Below, piece by piece: positions 17,690 through 26,805 of a stretch of DNA of 64,000 nucleotides. Below the pieces are notes generated by a model, which worked only from the letters and a program-made list of their open reading frames with translations, had not been told where the DNA came from and did not search any database. The stretch is from Pacificoceanicola onchidii (GTDB lineage Bacteria > Pseudomonadota > Alphaproteobacteria > Rhodobacterales > Rhodobacteraceae). How positions within the stretch are numbered: position 1 is the stretch's first letter; the number at the start of each line of letters is the position of its first letter. The translations under genes and the position numbers were made by a program. The DNA lies in the NCBI RefSeq assembly GCF_004804335.1, contig NZ_SRXY01000001.1, positions 620,001 to 684,000 of the forward strand. The letters are read 5' to 3'.

Positions 17690-18982
17690 GTGGCGCTCCT
17701 TGGGCTGGTTTGGCTGGCCGGTCCGGCGGCTTCGGAAACCATGTCACAAGACGATTTCCTGCCGTTTGATCCAGCGCAGGCCAAGATCGGACAACTTCTT
17801 TTCTATGACAAGATTCTCTCCGGCAACAGGAATATCAGCTGCGCCACCTGCCATCATCCCAGCCTCGGGTCCGCGGATGGATTGAGCCTTGGAATCGGCG
17901 AAGGCGGTGTTGGGCTCGGACCGGAACGGACCGCCGGTTCAGGCGGTGACAGGATCAAGAAACGCATCCCGCGCAACGCCCCTGCCCTGTGGAATCTCGG
18001 TCACCGGGATGTGCGCGTGCTGTTCCACGATGGCCGCGTTCAGCAAGTTGATTACCGAATGTGGACATTCGATACGCCCGCGGGCGAGCGCCTTCCGAAA
18101 GGATTGAACTCCATCCTCGCCGCCCAGGCCCTGTTTCCGATGACATCCGATGCGGAGATGGCCGGGCAGGCCGGCGAAAATGAAATCAGCGGCGCGATCC
18201 GCCCGCTTGTGAGCGAAGCCTGGCCCATCATTGCCAAACGGGTGCGCGGTATTCCCGACTACGCCGAGATGTTCCAATCCGCCCTGCCCCACATCGAAAC
18301 GGCAGAGGACGTGACGATTGTCGACATCGCCAATGCGCTGGCGGCCTTTATCGGGACGGAGTTTCAGAGTTTCGACAGCCCCTATGATGCCTATGTTCAA
18401 ACCGGGGCACCCCTCCCGGACGATGCGGAACGCGGGCGGCAGTTGTTCTTTGGCAAGGCGCAATGTGCGGCCTGCCACAACGGGCCGCTGTTTTCCGATC
18501 AGGGGTTCCACGCAACGGGCACGCCGCAGTTCGGCCCGGGCCGGACACGAATGCATGACAAGCTGCCCAGGGATCTGGGACGGATGGGTACGACTGATCT
18601 CGTCGACGATGCGTACAAGTTCCGCACACCCTCGCTGCGTAACATCGCTCTGACCGCGCCCTACGGCCACAACGGGGCTTACCCGACGCTGAAGGCGATG
18701 ATCCGGCATATGGCCAACGCCAAGGCGGAACGGGCGCTGTGGCGGCCGGAAATGGCGCAGCTACCGAACGCCCCCTGGCTTGCCGACATCGACTTCATTC
18801 TTGCCAGTGACAGGCTCGAAATCGCCCGTCAGACTGCCGCTGTCGATATGCCGTCCGTTTCCCTGACCGATGCTGAAATCGCCGATCTGGAAGCGTTTTT
18901 GAATGCGCTGACAGGCACCAGCGTCAATGACCTGCCCTTCGGTGTACCAGCTGCGGTACCAAGCGGGCTTCCTGTTGACTGA
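17690..18982 (+). CDS. di-haem cytochrome c peroxidase (MauG/CcpA family)
   Basis: About 430 residues. Two c-type haem sites are seen: CATCHH (Cys51, Cys54, His55) and CAACH (Cys259, Cys262, His263). Other family features are ALWNLGHRDVRVLFHDGR, LFFGKAQC, and the C-terminal RNIALTAPYGHNGAYPTL. It would act in the periplasm, reducing peroxide or oxidising a protein partner. The GTG start at 17690 is preceded by AGAGG with a 6-base gap. The resulting signal peptide (VALLGLVWLAGPAAS) lacks the usual Lys/Arg head, so the true start could be upstream, which would overlap the divergent Sel1 gene. Confidence 0.85.
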   Translation: MALLGLVWLAGPAASETMSQDDFLPFDPAQAKIGQLLFYDKILSGNRNISCATCHHPSLGSADGLSLGIGEGGVGLGPERTAGSGGDRIKKRIPRNAPALWNLGHRDVRVLFHDGRVQQVDYRMWTFDTPAGERLPKGLNSILAAQALFPMTSDAEMAGQAGENEISGAIRPLVSEAWPIIAKRVRGIPDYAEMFQSALPHIETAEDVTIVDIANALAAFIGTEFQSFDSPYDAYVQTGAPLPDDAERGRQLFFGKAQCAACHNGPLFSDQGFHATGTPQFGPGRTRMHDKLPRDLGRMGTTDLVDDAYKFRTPSLRNIALTAPYGHNGAYPTLKAMIRHMANAKAERALWRPEMAQLPNAPWLADIDFILASDRLEIARQTAAVDMPSVSLTDAEIADLEAFLNALTGTSVNDLPFGVPAAVPSGLPVD

Positions 18983-18984
18983 CC

Positions 18985-19446
18985 TTAGGAGGCCTTCTTC
19001 AGAAGCGCCTTGATCGTCGGGTCTTTCTTCGGCTTCTTGACGAGGCTCATCAACAGAGCGGACAACTCCGGCTCATGCACCTTGCGGGCTGCACTACGCG
19101 GGGTGAACCAATGGCGTTTGCGCTCTTTGCGCTCTTTCCATCGCTTTTCCAGTTTTTCCACGATCATCGGATACACCCGCACCTCGCACGGCAACGCCGT
19201 GCCATCGCCCAGCTTCTTGAGATAGCTGTAGGTGCCGATCGTCTCCTTGCCGATATAACCGCGTGCACCGGCCTCTTCGAGCGCTTCGATCTCGGCGGCG
19301 CGCCACGGCTTCTTGCCGTCCATTTCCCAGCCCTTCGGCATCACCCAACGCTTCGTCTCGCGCGAGGTGACCATGAGAATCTTGAGTTCACCATCTTTGT
19401 CCCAGCGCATGGGAAGCGCTGCGATCTGCTCTGCGGTTTCCGGCAT
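18985..19446 (-). CDS. Nudix hydrolase, diphosphoinositol-polyphosphatase-like
   Basis: 153 residues. The Nudix region GWEMDGKKPWRAAEIEALEE is recognisable at about 39-58, with the helix core IEALEEAG; the usual Arg of REUxEExGU is Ile here. WVMPKGW and the basic C-terminus resemble the small DIPP-type Nudix enzymes of alphaproteobacteria that hydrolyse nucleoside or inositol diphosphates. It converges on the peroxidase gene with 2 bases between the stops. Confidence 0.85.
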   Translation of the reverse strand: MPETAEQIAALPMRWDKDGELKILMVTSRETKRWVMPKGWEMDGKKPWRAAEIEALEEAGARGYIGKETIGTYSYLKKLGDGTALPCEVRVYPMIVEKLEKRWKERKERKRHWFTPRSAARKVHEPELSALLMSLVKKPKKDPTIKALLKKAS

Positions 19447-19530
19447 TTTGCTCGGTCTCTTTCTCTTGCCTCTCAGCGTAGTTTACAGGACGCTGCTGAA
19501 TAAATCATCAGTGCTGTCGTCTGGAATGAA

Positions 19531-19562
19531 AAAGACCGCAGCGCGGAGCACTGCGGTCTTTT
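19531..19562 (-). terminator. intrinsic terminator after tRNA-Arg
   Basis: AAAGACCGCAG (19531-19541) and CTGCGGTCTTT (19551-19561) are perfect 11-bp arms around a 9-base loop. On the minus strand it lies just past the tRNA 3' end and continues with TTC. Confidence 0.85.
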
Positions 19563-19569
19563 TGAATGC

Positions 19570-19646
19570 TGGCGGACCGAGGAGGATTCGAACCCCCGAC
19601 CCCTTGATTCGTAGTCAAGTACTCTATCCAGCTGAGCTATCGGTCC
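19570..19646 (-). tRNA. tRNA-Arg (anticodon ACG)
   Basis: The minus strand folds as a full cloverleaf: acceptor stem GGACCGA/TCGGTCC, D-arm GCTC..GAGT, anticodon arm CTTGA-CTACGAA-TCAAG, T-arm GGGGGTTCGAATCCTCC, discriminator G and an encoded CCA. The anticodon ACG, read as ICG after deamination, decodes CGU/CGC/CGA. Confidence 0.97.
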
Positions 19647-19757
19647 GTGGAGGCGGGATTTAGCTGTGCTGCGAGAAGAGCGCAAGGGGGTATTTGAGAT
19701 TTCTTCCATTTGATCCATCAATTATTTGGAGCACCATCCCTAAGAGTCTGTAAATAA

Positions 19758-21068
19758 TCAATTTTCGCTCGCATTTTTCGTCGGGGAAACCGCGTCAGAA
19801 AGACGGGACACCAGCACGGTCAATTGCTGAACCTGCTCCCGCAGCGCTTCGGTTTCTCCACGTTGCGCCGCGAGGCTGTCTTGCAAGGCGAGATTCTCCG
19901 AGCGTTCCGCTTCGATCAGGGTCTGCTGCTCGATCAACCGAGCTTCCTGCCCCAGCGTATACAGCGTCAGCTCCTCCACTTTTTTGAGCAAGGTCATCTG
20001 CATGTTCGTCATATCAAGCCCGCCCGCCGTTATCTCGGCGGCGGAAGGCACTTCCGGCAGATGACTGTTCGCATCAATGAAGGCCTGCACCTCGGAGAGT
20101 GGTCGCAAGGCGTAGTCGTCGTCAAAAACATAGTCCGGCACATTGAGTTGCGTCCCGCCCGCTGTGATCGTCCCGAGAACCGAAAGATCACCACCGCGCG
20201 TCAGAGCCATCTGCAATCCACCGTCCGAGTGATTGATGAAGAAGCGGCCCTGCGGGTTGTTCTCATGGGTGAAGTACCATTCGCGGTCGTTGGACGTGTC
20301 AACGAAGGTGATCCACGACCCGCCATTGTTCTCGAAGCGGATAAGCTCTCGGGCAGCCCGGGTTCCTGATTCCTCCTGGATCAGAAGTTGGGAAGTGCCG
20401 TCCACGCGGCGGATATGCAGAGAAGCATCCGGTCTGGATTCTCCAATGCCGATGTCGCCTTCACTCCCTATGACCAACGAGTCATCAGTCGCCCCCGCGC
20501 GAATACGAAAAGGCTTTGAAGCGCTGTTCGACACATCTCTGACAAAGAAGTTGACCTCATTCGCGGCAACATCCCATGCGTAGGGCGAAAACCCGCTCGA
20601 TCCATCCTGTTCAAGACGTATGGTCGCCGTGTCACCATCAACAAGGTGCAGTTCCGTGTCCGGGTTGGATGTTTTGAGGCCGACACGACCACCTGCAGCC
20701 ACGTAAAGGGAGTTCTCGGGGATGCTATCCTCGACGACGAACACATGATGGCTGAGTTCAACATCTTCGAGAGCGAAGTAGCCTTCCCCTCCGTCCATTC
20801 GATCATTCGCGACAAGCCGCCAATCCGCCGTGGGAAAGGTATTCACCGACGTGTCGGAGAACAGCAACCCGATATTGCTTGTCTGAAGCACAAGCGTATC
20901 ATGACCGAAGTTCATGCCGTCCGCGCAGTTATTGCCCACGCAAAGCCGACTTCTGGCCAGCAAATCGTCCAGTACAACCTGATCCGCGCGAGCCTCGAAA
21001 GAGAGCACGCCGAGAGCTGCCGCGCAGGTGAGCAACGATTGCAGTTTGAAAGGATTGGTAAGAGACAT
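19758..21068 (-). CDS. secreted fibre-like protein, paralogue 1
   Basis: 436 residues; the start MSLTNPFKL was chosen because GGAG lies 7 bases before it and it aligns with the downstream paralogue. A signal peptide ends near ARAD. The middle is beta-rich (TIRLEQDGSSGFSPYAWDV, WYFTHENNPQGRFFINHS). The C-terminal LNVPDYVFDDDYALRPL, SHLPEVPSAAEI and LDMTNMQMTLLKKVEEL, then a coiled coil (about 365-425), match the tail-fibre-like C-terminal region common in Bacteroidetes secreted proteins. Function unknown; perhaps a trimeric surface fibre. It is paired with a close paralogue. Confidence 0.75.
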   Translation of the reverse strand: MSLTNPFKLQSLLTCAAALGVLSFEARADQVVLDDLLARSRLCVGNNCADGMNFGHDTLVLQTSNIGLLFSDTSVNTFPTADWRLVANDRMDGGEGYFALEDVELSHHVFVVEDSIPENSLYVAAGGRVGLKTSNPDTELHLVDGDTATIRLEQDGSSGFSPYAWDVAANEVNFFVRDVSNSASKPFRIRAGATDDSLVIGSEGDIGIGESRPDASLHIRRVDGTSQLLIQEESGTRAARELIRFENNGGSWITFVDTSNDREWYFTHENNPQGRFFINHSDGGLQMALTRGGDLSVLGTITAGGTQLNVPDYVFDDDYALRPLSEVQAFIDANSHLPEVPSAAEITAGGLDMTNMQMTLLKKVEELTLYTLGQEARLIEQQTLIEAERSENLALQDSLAAQRGETEALREQVQQLTVLVSRLSDAVSPTKNASEN

Positions 21069-21208
21069 GAAGGATCTCCAATAGAATTTCTTGTGTTCAA
21101 AAACGGATGCTAGACGTTTGCGCCTAAGAAATAGCGAATGGCGCAAACGTTCCGTCGCTCCCCCTATTTGTCAATACAAGGACGTTTGAGAACGTTAACG
21201 CCCCAGTC

Positions 21209-22456
21209 TCACTCTGTGAGACGTTCTGCGACAGGTTGCTCTGCAGACATTTGCGAGACCAACGCGGTCAATTGCTGAACCTGCGCATGCAACGTTTCCG
21301 TTTCTGCGCGCTGCGTGGCCAAAAGCGCGTCCTGTTCCAGCGTATACAATGTCAGTTCCTCGACCTTCTTCAGGAGCGCCATTTGCATGTTCGTCATGTC
21401 CAGTCCCCCCGCCTTGATCTCGGCGGCAGAGGGCACGTCGGGCAGATGGCTGTTGGCATCGATGAAGGCTTGAACCTCGGTGAGCGGGCGCAAATCGTAG
21501 TCGTCGGCAAAGACATAGTCGGGAACGTTGAGCGCCGTGCCGCCCGCGGTGATCGTTCCGAGCACGGACAGGTCCCCACCACGTGTCACGGCCATCTGCA
21601 AACCACCGTCCGAGTGATTGATGAAGAAGCGGCCCTGCGCGTTGTTCTCATGGGTGAAGTACCATTCGCGCCCATTCGATTGGTCCCGGAATGTAATCCA
21701 TGAGCCGCCATTGTTCTCGAAACGCAGCATCTCACGCGCGGTGCGTATGTTGGAGGTCTCCTGAACACGCACCTGCGCCGTGCCGTCGTCGCGATAAACG
21801 TGCAAAGATGCGCTGGCGCTGGCGAGACCGACGCCAACATTACTGTTCCCGTTGACGACAAGCGAATCCGCATCGGCTCCGGGGCGAACTTTCAGGATAT
21901 TTCTGATACCGTTGGTGGCGTCCCGAATGACAAAACTGGCCTCATTCCCTGCCAGTTCCCATGTCTGAGGCGAAAACCCTGCGGTTGCATCCTGCTCCAA
22001 CCTGATTGTCGGTTCATTGCCGCTCAGAAAGTGCATGTGTTTCGTCGGCAGCGAGGTACCAAGCCCAATTCTGCCGCTGGAAGAAACATAAAGAGCGTTG
22101 GAGGGCGCGTCGTCTTCGACCACAAAAACCTTCCTGTTCTCTTCAACATCTTCGAGCGCGAAATAGTTGGCGCCGTTGTCTTCTGAATCGTTGGCGACCA
22201 ACCGCCAATCGGCGCTTGGGTAATTGCTTGCCGTGGACGTATCCAGAAACAAAAGCCGGTTGTTGGTTTCCTTGATGATGAGGTCGTCGTCGCCATATGT
22301 TTCCGGATCAGTGCACCCACTCCCCGCGCAAAGCCCATCCCGGGCGAGAAGGCTGTCGTTAAATACATAGTCGGCCTGCGCACTGGTTGCGAAAACCCCG
22401 GCCGTAACGGTGCATGCAAGAATGGCGGAAAGTTTGGAATTCGTAGCCAAGGTCAA
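21209..22456 (-). CDS. secreted fibre-like protein, paralogue 2
   Basis: 415 residues, beginning at a TTG that gives MTLATNSKL, in register with paralogue 1 and preceded by GGAG. A signal peptide ends near AQAD. It shares its architecture with paralogue 1, including long near-identical stretches from RFENNGGSWITF to the coiled coil, but has a shorter C-terminal coiled coil. DNA identity is very high around 21604-21671, compared with 20218-20285, suggesting recent duplication or gene conversion. The two genes are 140 bases apart on the same strand. Molecular function unknown. Confidence 0.75.
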   Translation of the reverse strand: MTLATNSKLSAILACTVTAGVFATSAQADYVFNDSLLARDGLCAGSGCTDPETYGDDDLIIKETNNRLLFLDTSTASNYPSADWRLVANDSEDNGANYFALEDVEENRKVFVVEDDAPSNALYVSSSGRIGLGTSLPTKHMHFLSGNEPTIRLEQDATAGFSPQTWELAGNEASFVIRDATNGIRNILKVRPGADADSLVVNGNSNVGVGLASASASLHVYRDDGTAQVRVQETSNIRTAREMLRFENNGGSWITFRDQSNGREWYFTHENNAQGRFFINHSDGGLQMAVTRGGDLSVLGTITAGGTALNVPDYVFADDYDLRPLTEVQAFIDANSHLPDVPSAAEIKAGGLDMTNMQMALLKKVEELTLYTLEQDALLATQRAETETLHAQVQQLTALVSQMSAEQPVAERLTE

Positions 22457-22555
22457 ATGTCTCCAATACTTGATTTGGTTTGTGCCAGTTCACGCTCTGA
22501 TCCTGTGACCTTTTCGCTGAGCGCGACTTGGCAATTGTGCATCTGCGTATGTCGT

Positions 22556-22645
22556 TCAGCTTGTTTGAGGAATCAGCGCTGCCACGGGTGAGCCTTCCAA
22601 AAAATAAAGGAGGCAAAAAACAATAAACGAAGCGAATTGTTTCAT
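22556..22645 (-). CDS. possible 29-residue hydrophobic peptide
   Basis: A short frame starting MKQFASFIVFCLLYFLEG, preceded by AAGGA with a 4-base gap, in the 361-base interval upstream of fibre paralogue 2. It resembles a free-standing signal peptide or single membrane helix and may be the remnant of another secreted gene. Evidence is thin. The rest of 22457-22817 shows no gene. Confidence 0.25.
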   Translation of the reverse strand: MKQFASFIVFCLLYFLEGSPVAALIPQTS

Positions 22646-22817
22646 GGGAATCCTTGGACGGAATGGGTCGAATGGGCCGTTCAATCTCAAAACCATAAGA
22701 GACTGCGTCAAACGTCCAAAGATTAACGTCACGTCAAAACGCGGATCGGGGAATGGTTCCTGTTCGACCATCCCCGACAATGCCGCCGTCAATTGCGTGG
22801 AAATACCCCTGCGGGTG

Positions 22818-24200
22818 TTACCCTACATCCCCCATGGGCAAACTGATTTCAAAGCACGTGCCGGTTTCGTCACTGGATTTCAGGACGAGATCACCGCCGT
22901 GGCCGCGGATGAGCTCGACCGCAATCGCAAGGCCAAGACCGGAGCCTCCCTTGCGCGCGCCACCCTGGAAGGGCTGGAACAGATGTTCACGCGCCTTGGC
23001 AGGCAAACCGGGGCCGGTGTCGGTCACGGTGATGTGCCAATCGCTGTCATCTGCACGGGCAGCCACGCTGATCTCTCCCGGGGTTCCGGTAGCCGCCAGT
23101 GCTTGTCGTGCATTGCGGACCAGATTGGACAGAACCCGGTAGATCTGTTCCGCATCGCCGCGCACAACCATCCCCGCAGGGACATCTTCTGACAGGCTGA
23201 TTTCTGCCTCTCCAATGGCCAGCCGCTCGGCTTCAAGCACTTCGCCGGTCAGTTCCGCAAGGTTGAATAGAGTCAAACGCGGCGCGGGTTCCTCGGCGCG
23301 GCCAAAGGCCAACGTGCCTTCGCACAGGCTTACCGCGCGTGTGATGGAGTTCACCAGCTTCGGCGCCATACGTTTGACCGTTGGGTCCTCGGACATCTCG
23401 ATGCGATCCGTGAACAACTGCGCGGAGGTCAGGATATTGCGCAGGTCGTGGCTGACTCGCGCCACCGCGCCGCCAAGCTGAGCAAGCCGCTCCTTTTGCT
23501 TCAAAGCCTGAGTCAGTTGCGTTTGCAGCGATTGAAGCGCAGTTTCCGCCTCGCGCAGTTCCTTGACCCCGGCGGACGGCTTGATGATCCGGCGGGCATC
23601 CTCCGGTGCGGCGGCATAGGTCTGCATATGCCCCACAACCCCCTTGATCGGCTTCACAAGGAAACTGCGGACCGCAAGGAAGAGAAGAACCGCGGTAAAG
23701 ATCGAAATGACCGCGGAGAGCAGCAAGATCCGCAAGCCGTAATCAATCATCGCCATCCGCAGACCGACAGTTTCCATCGTCACTTCGATCTGCTGCCCGG
23801 CATCGCGGAACGGGTTGCCAAGAACGCGGATCATGCGGTTTTCACGATCCGTCAACCGGCCCATCGCGTCCATGATCAACTCGGTCGCTGGCGGATCCCG
23901 CAGGTCAAAACTGTCGTGGATTTCACCGGGTACCGGCGATGAGAGGACCAGTTGTCGCATCTCGTCCCGACGCAGCACGACATTGAACACACCGGCATTC
24001 TCCAGAAGTTCCTCTTCGAGCTCCGGGCTGATCATGTCATCCGCCAGCAGCGCGAGAGAGGCAATCTGCGCCCGCTCAAGGCGGGCCAGCAGGTAATCCT
24101 CACGAAAGCGGGCAATCGACGGGACGAAGATCAAAACCTCGGCCAGCATGACGAAGATCGTCGTCAGTATCAGGAATCTACCGGAAAGCGAATTCAACAT
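22818..24200 (-). CDS. membrane sensor histidine kinase
   Basis: 460 residues. Helices at about 8-28 and 155-180 enclose a periplasmic sensor domain of about 125 residues. A HAMP-like linker and a coiled coil (about 210-243) follow. The H-box is VSHDLRNILTSAQL with His251. The ATPase domain has LSNLVRNARQAL (N-box), DTGPGLP (G1) and GGSGLGLAIAVELI (G2). No response regulator is adjacent, so it is an orphan kinase here. It follows the FAD oxidoreductase gene by 12 bases and probably shares its transcript. Signal unknown. Confidence 0.9.
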   Translation of the reverse strand: MLNSLSGRFLILTTIFVMLAEVLIFVPSIARFREDYLLARLERAQIASLALLADDMISPELEEELLENAGVFNVVLRRDEMRQLVLSSPVPGEIHDSFDLRDPPATELIMDAMGRLTDRENRMIRVLGNPFRDAGQQIEVTMETVGLRMAMIDYGLRILLLSAVISIFTAVLLFLAVRSFLVKPIKGVVGHMQTYAAAPEDARRIIKPSAGVKELREAETALQSLQTQLTQALKQKERLAQLGGAVARVSHDLRNILTSAQLFTDRIEMSEDPTVKRMAPKLVNSITRAVSLCEGTLAFGRAEEPAPRLTLFNLAELTGEVLEAERLAIGEAEISLSEDVPAGMVVRGDAEQIYRVLSNLVRNARQALAATGTPGEISVAARADDSDWHITVTDTGPGLPAKAREHLFQPFQGGARKGGSGLGLAIAVELIRGHGGDLVLKSSDETGTCFEISLPMGDVG

Positions 24201-24212
24201 GTTTCTGTCGTA

Positions 24213-25634
24213 TCAGGGTAGCCAACGCTGGACCAGACGCACCACTTTTTTGACCGTATCATTCTCGAACAGCCTTGGAGTGAAATAGGCGCCTGCAGCG
24301 CGTTTGTTAACCTCTCCGATGGTCGGATATGGAGAAACCATCGCCGAAACCTGGCTCATCTTGAGATTATTGGCAATCGCGAGCGACCACAGGTTAATGA
24401 GCTCCCCGGCCTGATGGCCTGCAATCGAGACGCCCACGGGGCGACCTTTGACAACCATCACCTTGATCAGACCACGTGTTTTGCGCTCGGCTATGGCGCG
24501 GTCGTTGTGCGAGAACTCAAAGCGCGCGATCTCCAGCTTGTCACCATGTGTTTCGCGCGCCTGCGCCTCGGTCAGACCGACCTGTGCCAGTTCGGGCTGG
24601 GTGTAGGTCGCCCAGGGAACGTGTTTGGTTTGCGCCTTGGCGGGCAGACCAAACAGGGCGGAACGGATGACAATGCCCGCGTGGTACCCGGCCACATGGG
24701 TGAACTGCAGACCGCCCGCCACGTCGCCAATGGCATAGACGCGCTTGTTCGTGGTCTTCAGGCTGTCATCGACCTTGATCCCCGTGCGGGTGGTTTCGAT
24801 CCCGGCTGCCTTGAGGTTCAGCCGGTCCATGTTGGCACGGCGGCCAACAGCCACCAGAACATGTGAACCGGTGAAACTGCCTTTTCCGGTCTCAACTGTA
24901 ATCGCGCCTTCTGTGCCAGAAATCGATGTGGCCTGTGCCTCTTCGACGATCTCCACGCCTTCTTCGCGCAGGGCATCCAGAACAACGGCAGCCATCTCCG
25001 GGTCATCCTTGCCCAACGCTTTCGCGCCCTCGATGACGGTCACCTTGCTTCCCAAACGCCGGTGCGCCTGCGCCATTTCCATGCCGATGGGGCCGCCCCC
25101 GATAACCAGCAGGTGTTCGGGCCGCTCGCGCAGTTCCCAGAGCGATTCATTTGTCAGGTAAGGCACATCGGCCAAACCCTGGATCGGCGGCACAAAGGGC
25201 GAGGACCCCGTCGCAATCACAATGCGCCGCGCGGTGATGCGCGTGTCGCCCGCCTGCACTTCTGTCTCAGAGATGAACTCACCGAACTCGCGGATCACCC
25301 GCACGCCCAGCCCTTCAAAGCGTTCCTGGCTGTCGACCGGTTCGATGGTCGCGATCACATCAGCCACATGATCCTTGGCGGCGGCATAGTCGACTTGTGG
25401 CAGAGTATCTGCAACGCCGTAGGGTGCAGCGTGGCCCATGGCATAGGCGGTTTTGGCGCTGGCGATCAGGGCTTTTGACGGGACACAGCCATAGTTCAGG
25501 CAATCGCCGCCCATCTTGTGCCCTTCAAGCAAGGTCACATTCGCGCCCATCTGGGACGCCCCCGCCGCGACGGACAGCCCGCCGGAACCTGCGCCAATCA
25601 CCAGAAGATCGGTTTTGAGAGTTTTCATACCCAT
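24213..25634 (-). CDS. FAD-dependent pyridine nucleotide-disulfide oxidoreductase
   Basis: 473 residues, in the mercuric reductase/dihydrolipoyl dehydrogenase family. FAD-binding GAGSGG is at 14-19. The redox motif is GGDCLNYGCVPSK with Cys45 and Cys50. A second Rossmann motif reads VIGGGPIGMEMAQ, and the FAD-binding YAIGDVAGG precedes the dimer domain. The usual C-terminal His-Pro-Thr appears as YPTIGE, so the base His of lipoamide dehydrogenase is absent and the substrate is unlikely to be lipoamide. No N-terminal mercury-binding domain. AGGAG lies 9 bases before the ATG. It sits between a TVP38/TMEM64 gene and a histidine kinase; such enzyme-TVP38 pairs recur in bacteria. Confidence 0.88.
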   Translation of the reverse strand: MGMKTLKTDLLVIGAGSGGLSVAAGASQMGANVTLLEGHKMGGDCLNYGCVPSKALIASAKTAYAMGHAAPYGVADTLPQVDYAAAKDHVADVIATIEPVDSQERFEGLGVRVIREFGEFISETEVQAGDTRITARRIVIATGSSPFVPPIQGLADVPYLTNESLWELRERPEHLLVIGGGPIGMEMAQAHRRLGSKVTVIEGAKALGKDDPEMAAVVLDALREEGVEIVEEAQATSISGTEGAITVETGKGSFTGSHVLVAVGRRANMDRLNLKAAGIETTRTGIKVDDSLKTTNKRVYAIGDVAGGLQFTHVAGYHAGIVIRSALFGLPAKAQTKHVPWATYTQPELAQVGLTEAQARETHGDKLEIARFEFSHNDRAIAERKTRGLIKVMVVKGRPVGVSIAGHQAGELINLWSLAIANNLKMSQVSAMVSPYPTIGEVNKRAAGAYFTPRLFENDTVKKVVRLVQRWLP

Positions 25635-25637
25635 GGC

Positions 25638-26372
25638 TCAGATCTCCTTCTTGCCGCGAATGGCCTTGATTACAATCGGCAGAGCCGCCAGTGCCGCGAG
25701 GCCAAGGATGGGACCGATCACATGCGGCGCCCAAAGCAGCGACAGGTCCGGCGTCTCGCCCCGGTCAAACACTTCGCCAAGGCCAACCCCGATAGAGGTG
25801 AAGACAAACGCACCAGGGATGATGCCAAGGGCCGTGGTCATCAGGAAGTTGCGGAACTTCACGCCAACAAGGGCCGGAAGCAGGTTGGCCACGAAGAACG
25901 GCACCACGGGAACAAGGCGCAGCAGAAACAGAACACTGACTTCATTCTCTTGGAGGCCATTCTTGAGCTTCTTGACGGTGCCTTCGGAGGTTTCCAGTTT
26001 GGCAGACAGAGCCTGTCCCAGCCCTGCCCGCGCCGCAAGGAAGATCGCCACTGCACCAATCGTCGCCGCCACAACGTTGAAGAGCGTGCCGGCCCAAAGA
26101 CCAAACAGGAACCCGCCCGTGACAGACGCCACCGCCGCTCCGGGCAGCGAGAAGGCCACGATCACGATATAGACGGCAACAAAACCAAGCGCCATCAGAG
26201 CAAAATGGCTGTCGCGCAGGTTCAGCAGCGCCTCGCGGTTGTCGCGCAACGTGTCGAAGGTCAGGTAGTCACCCAAGGTGAAAAAACCGATAACGGCCAC
26301 CGATAGAATGGTCAGCAAAGGCAGGTGGCGCTTTAATCCGGCGGCGGGTGTGGGTTGTGTCATATCACTCAT
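25638..26372 (-). CDS. TVP38/TMEM64 (DedA-like) membrane protein
   Basis: About 244 residues with five to six hydrophobic helices. The SNARE-assoc/VTT region has the reentrant-loop patterns [14 protein letters not shown] and [20 protein letters not shown], with [15 protein letters not shown] towards the end. These proteins act as lipid or small-molecule transporters in the inner membrane. The start is uncertain (MSDMTQPT or MTQPT). The stop lies 3 bases from the ATG of the FAD oxidoreductase, which implies coupling. Confidence 0.85.
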
Positions 26373-26560
26373 GGGTTTGGGGCCTTGTTTTGTCGAACAT
26401 GGCCTAAACATGCGGTTAAGCGCAGCCGGTTGTGAGGATTCTCACGCCCGCTTGATCCGTTTGCCCGCTCCCGTGATGAAAAGAGGGGGTAATCGACAGG
26501 ACTGTAACAATTGCATGGTCTTCGGAACGGGAAATGTTGCATTTCACGCCCGATCTGCGT

Positions 26561-26589
26561 TTGACATGTCAGCAAGTGCCCCCTATAGC
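26561..26589 (+). promoter_or_regulatory. sigma-70 promoter of rpmH-rnpA
   Basis: TTGACA (26561-26566, perfect -35), a 17-base spacer, and TATAGC (26584-26589) as -10, 64 bases before the rpmH start. It is the best housekeeping promoter in the window. The rest of the 280-base gap upstream shows no gene. Confidence 0.8.
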
Positions 26590-26652
26590 ACGGGCTTCGA
26601 ATGCACTGGCCTGCGAATCCATCGTCTTGGCCACCGATACGGAGTAGCCGCG

Positions 26653-26787
26653 ATGAAACGCACCTTCCAGCCGTCGAACCTCGTTCGCAAGCGCCGCCAC
26701 GGGTTCCGTGCGCGTATGGCCACCAAGGCCGGCCGCAAAATCCTGAACGCGCGCCGTGCTCGCGGCCGCAAGTCGCTGAGCGCTTAA
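26653..26787 (+). CDS. rpmH: 50S ribosomal protein L34
   Basis: 44 residues, the full L34 length, strongly basic: [20 protein letters not shown] opens it and [10 protein letters not shown] closes it. It is followed by rnpA as in most bacteria, and driven by the TTGACA/TATAGC promoter upstream. Confidence 0.98.
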
Positions 26788-26805
26788 GGCTTGGCCGCTT
26801 CGCTG

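Noticed and set aside
24213-25634. Mercuric reductase (merA) call
   Set aside because: No N-terminal metal-binding domain, no C-terminal Cys pair and no mer genes nearby.
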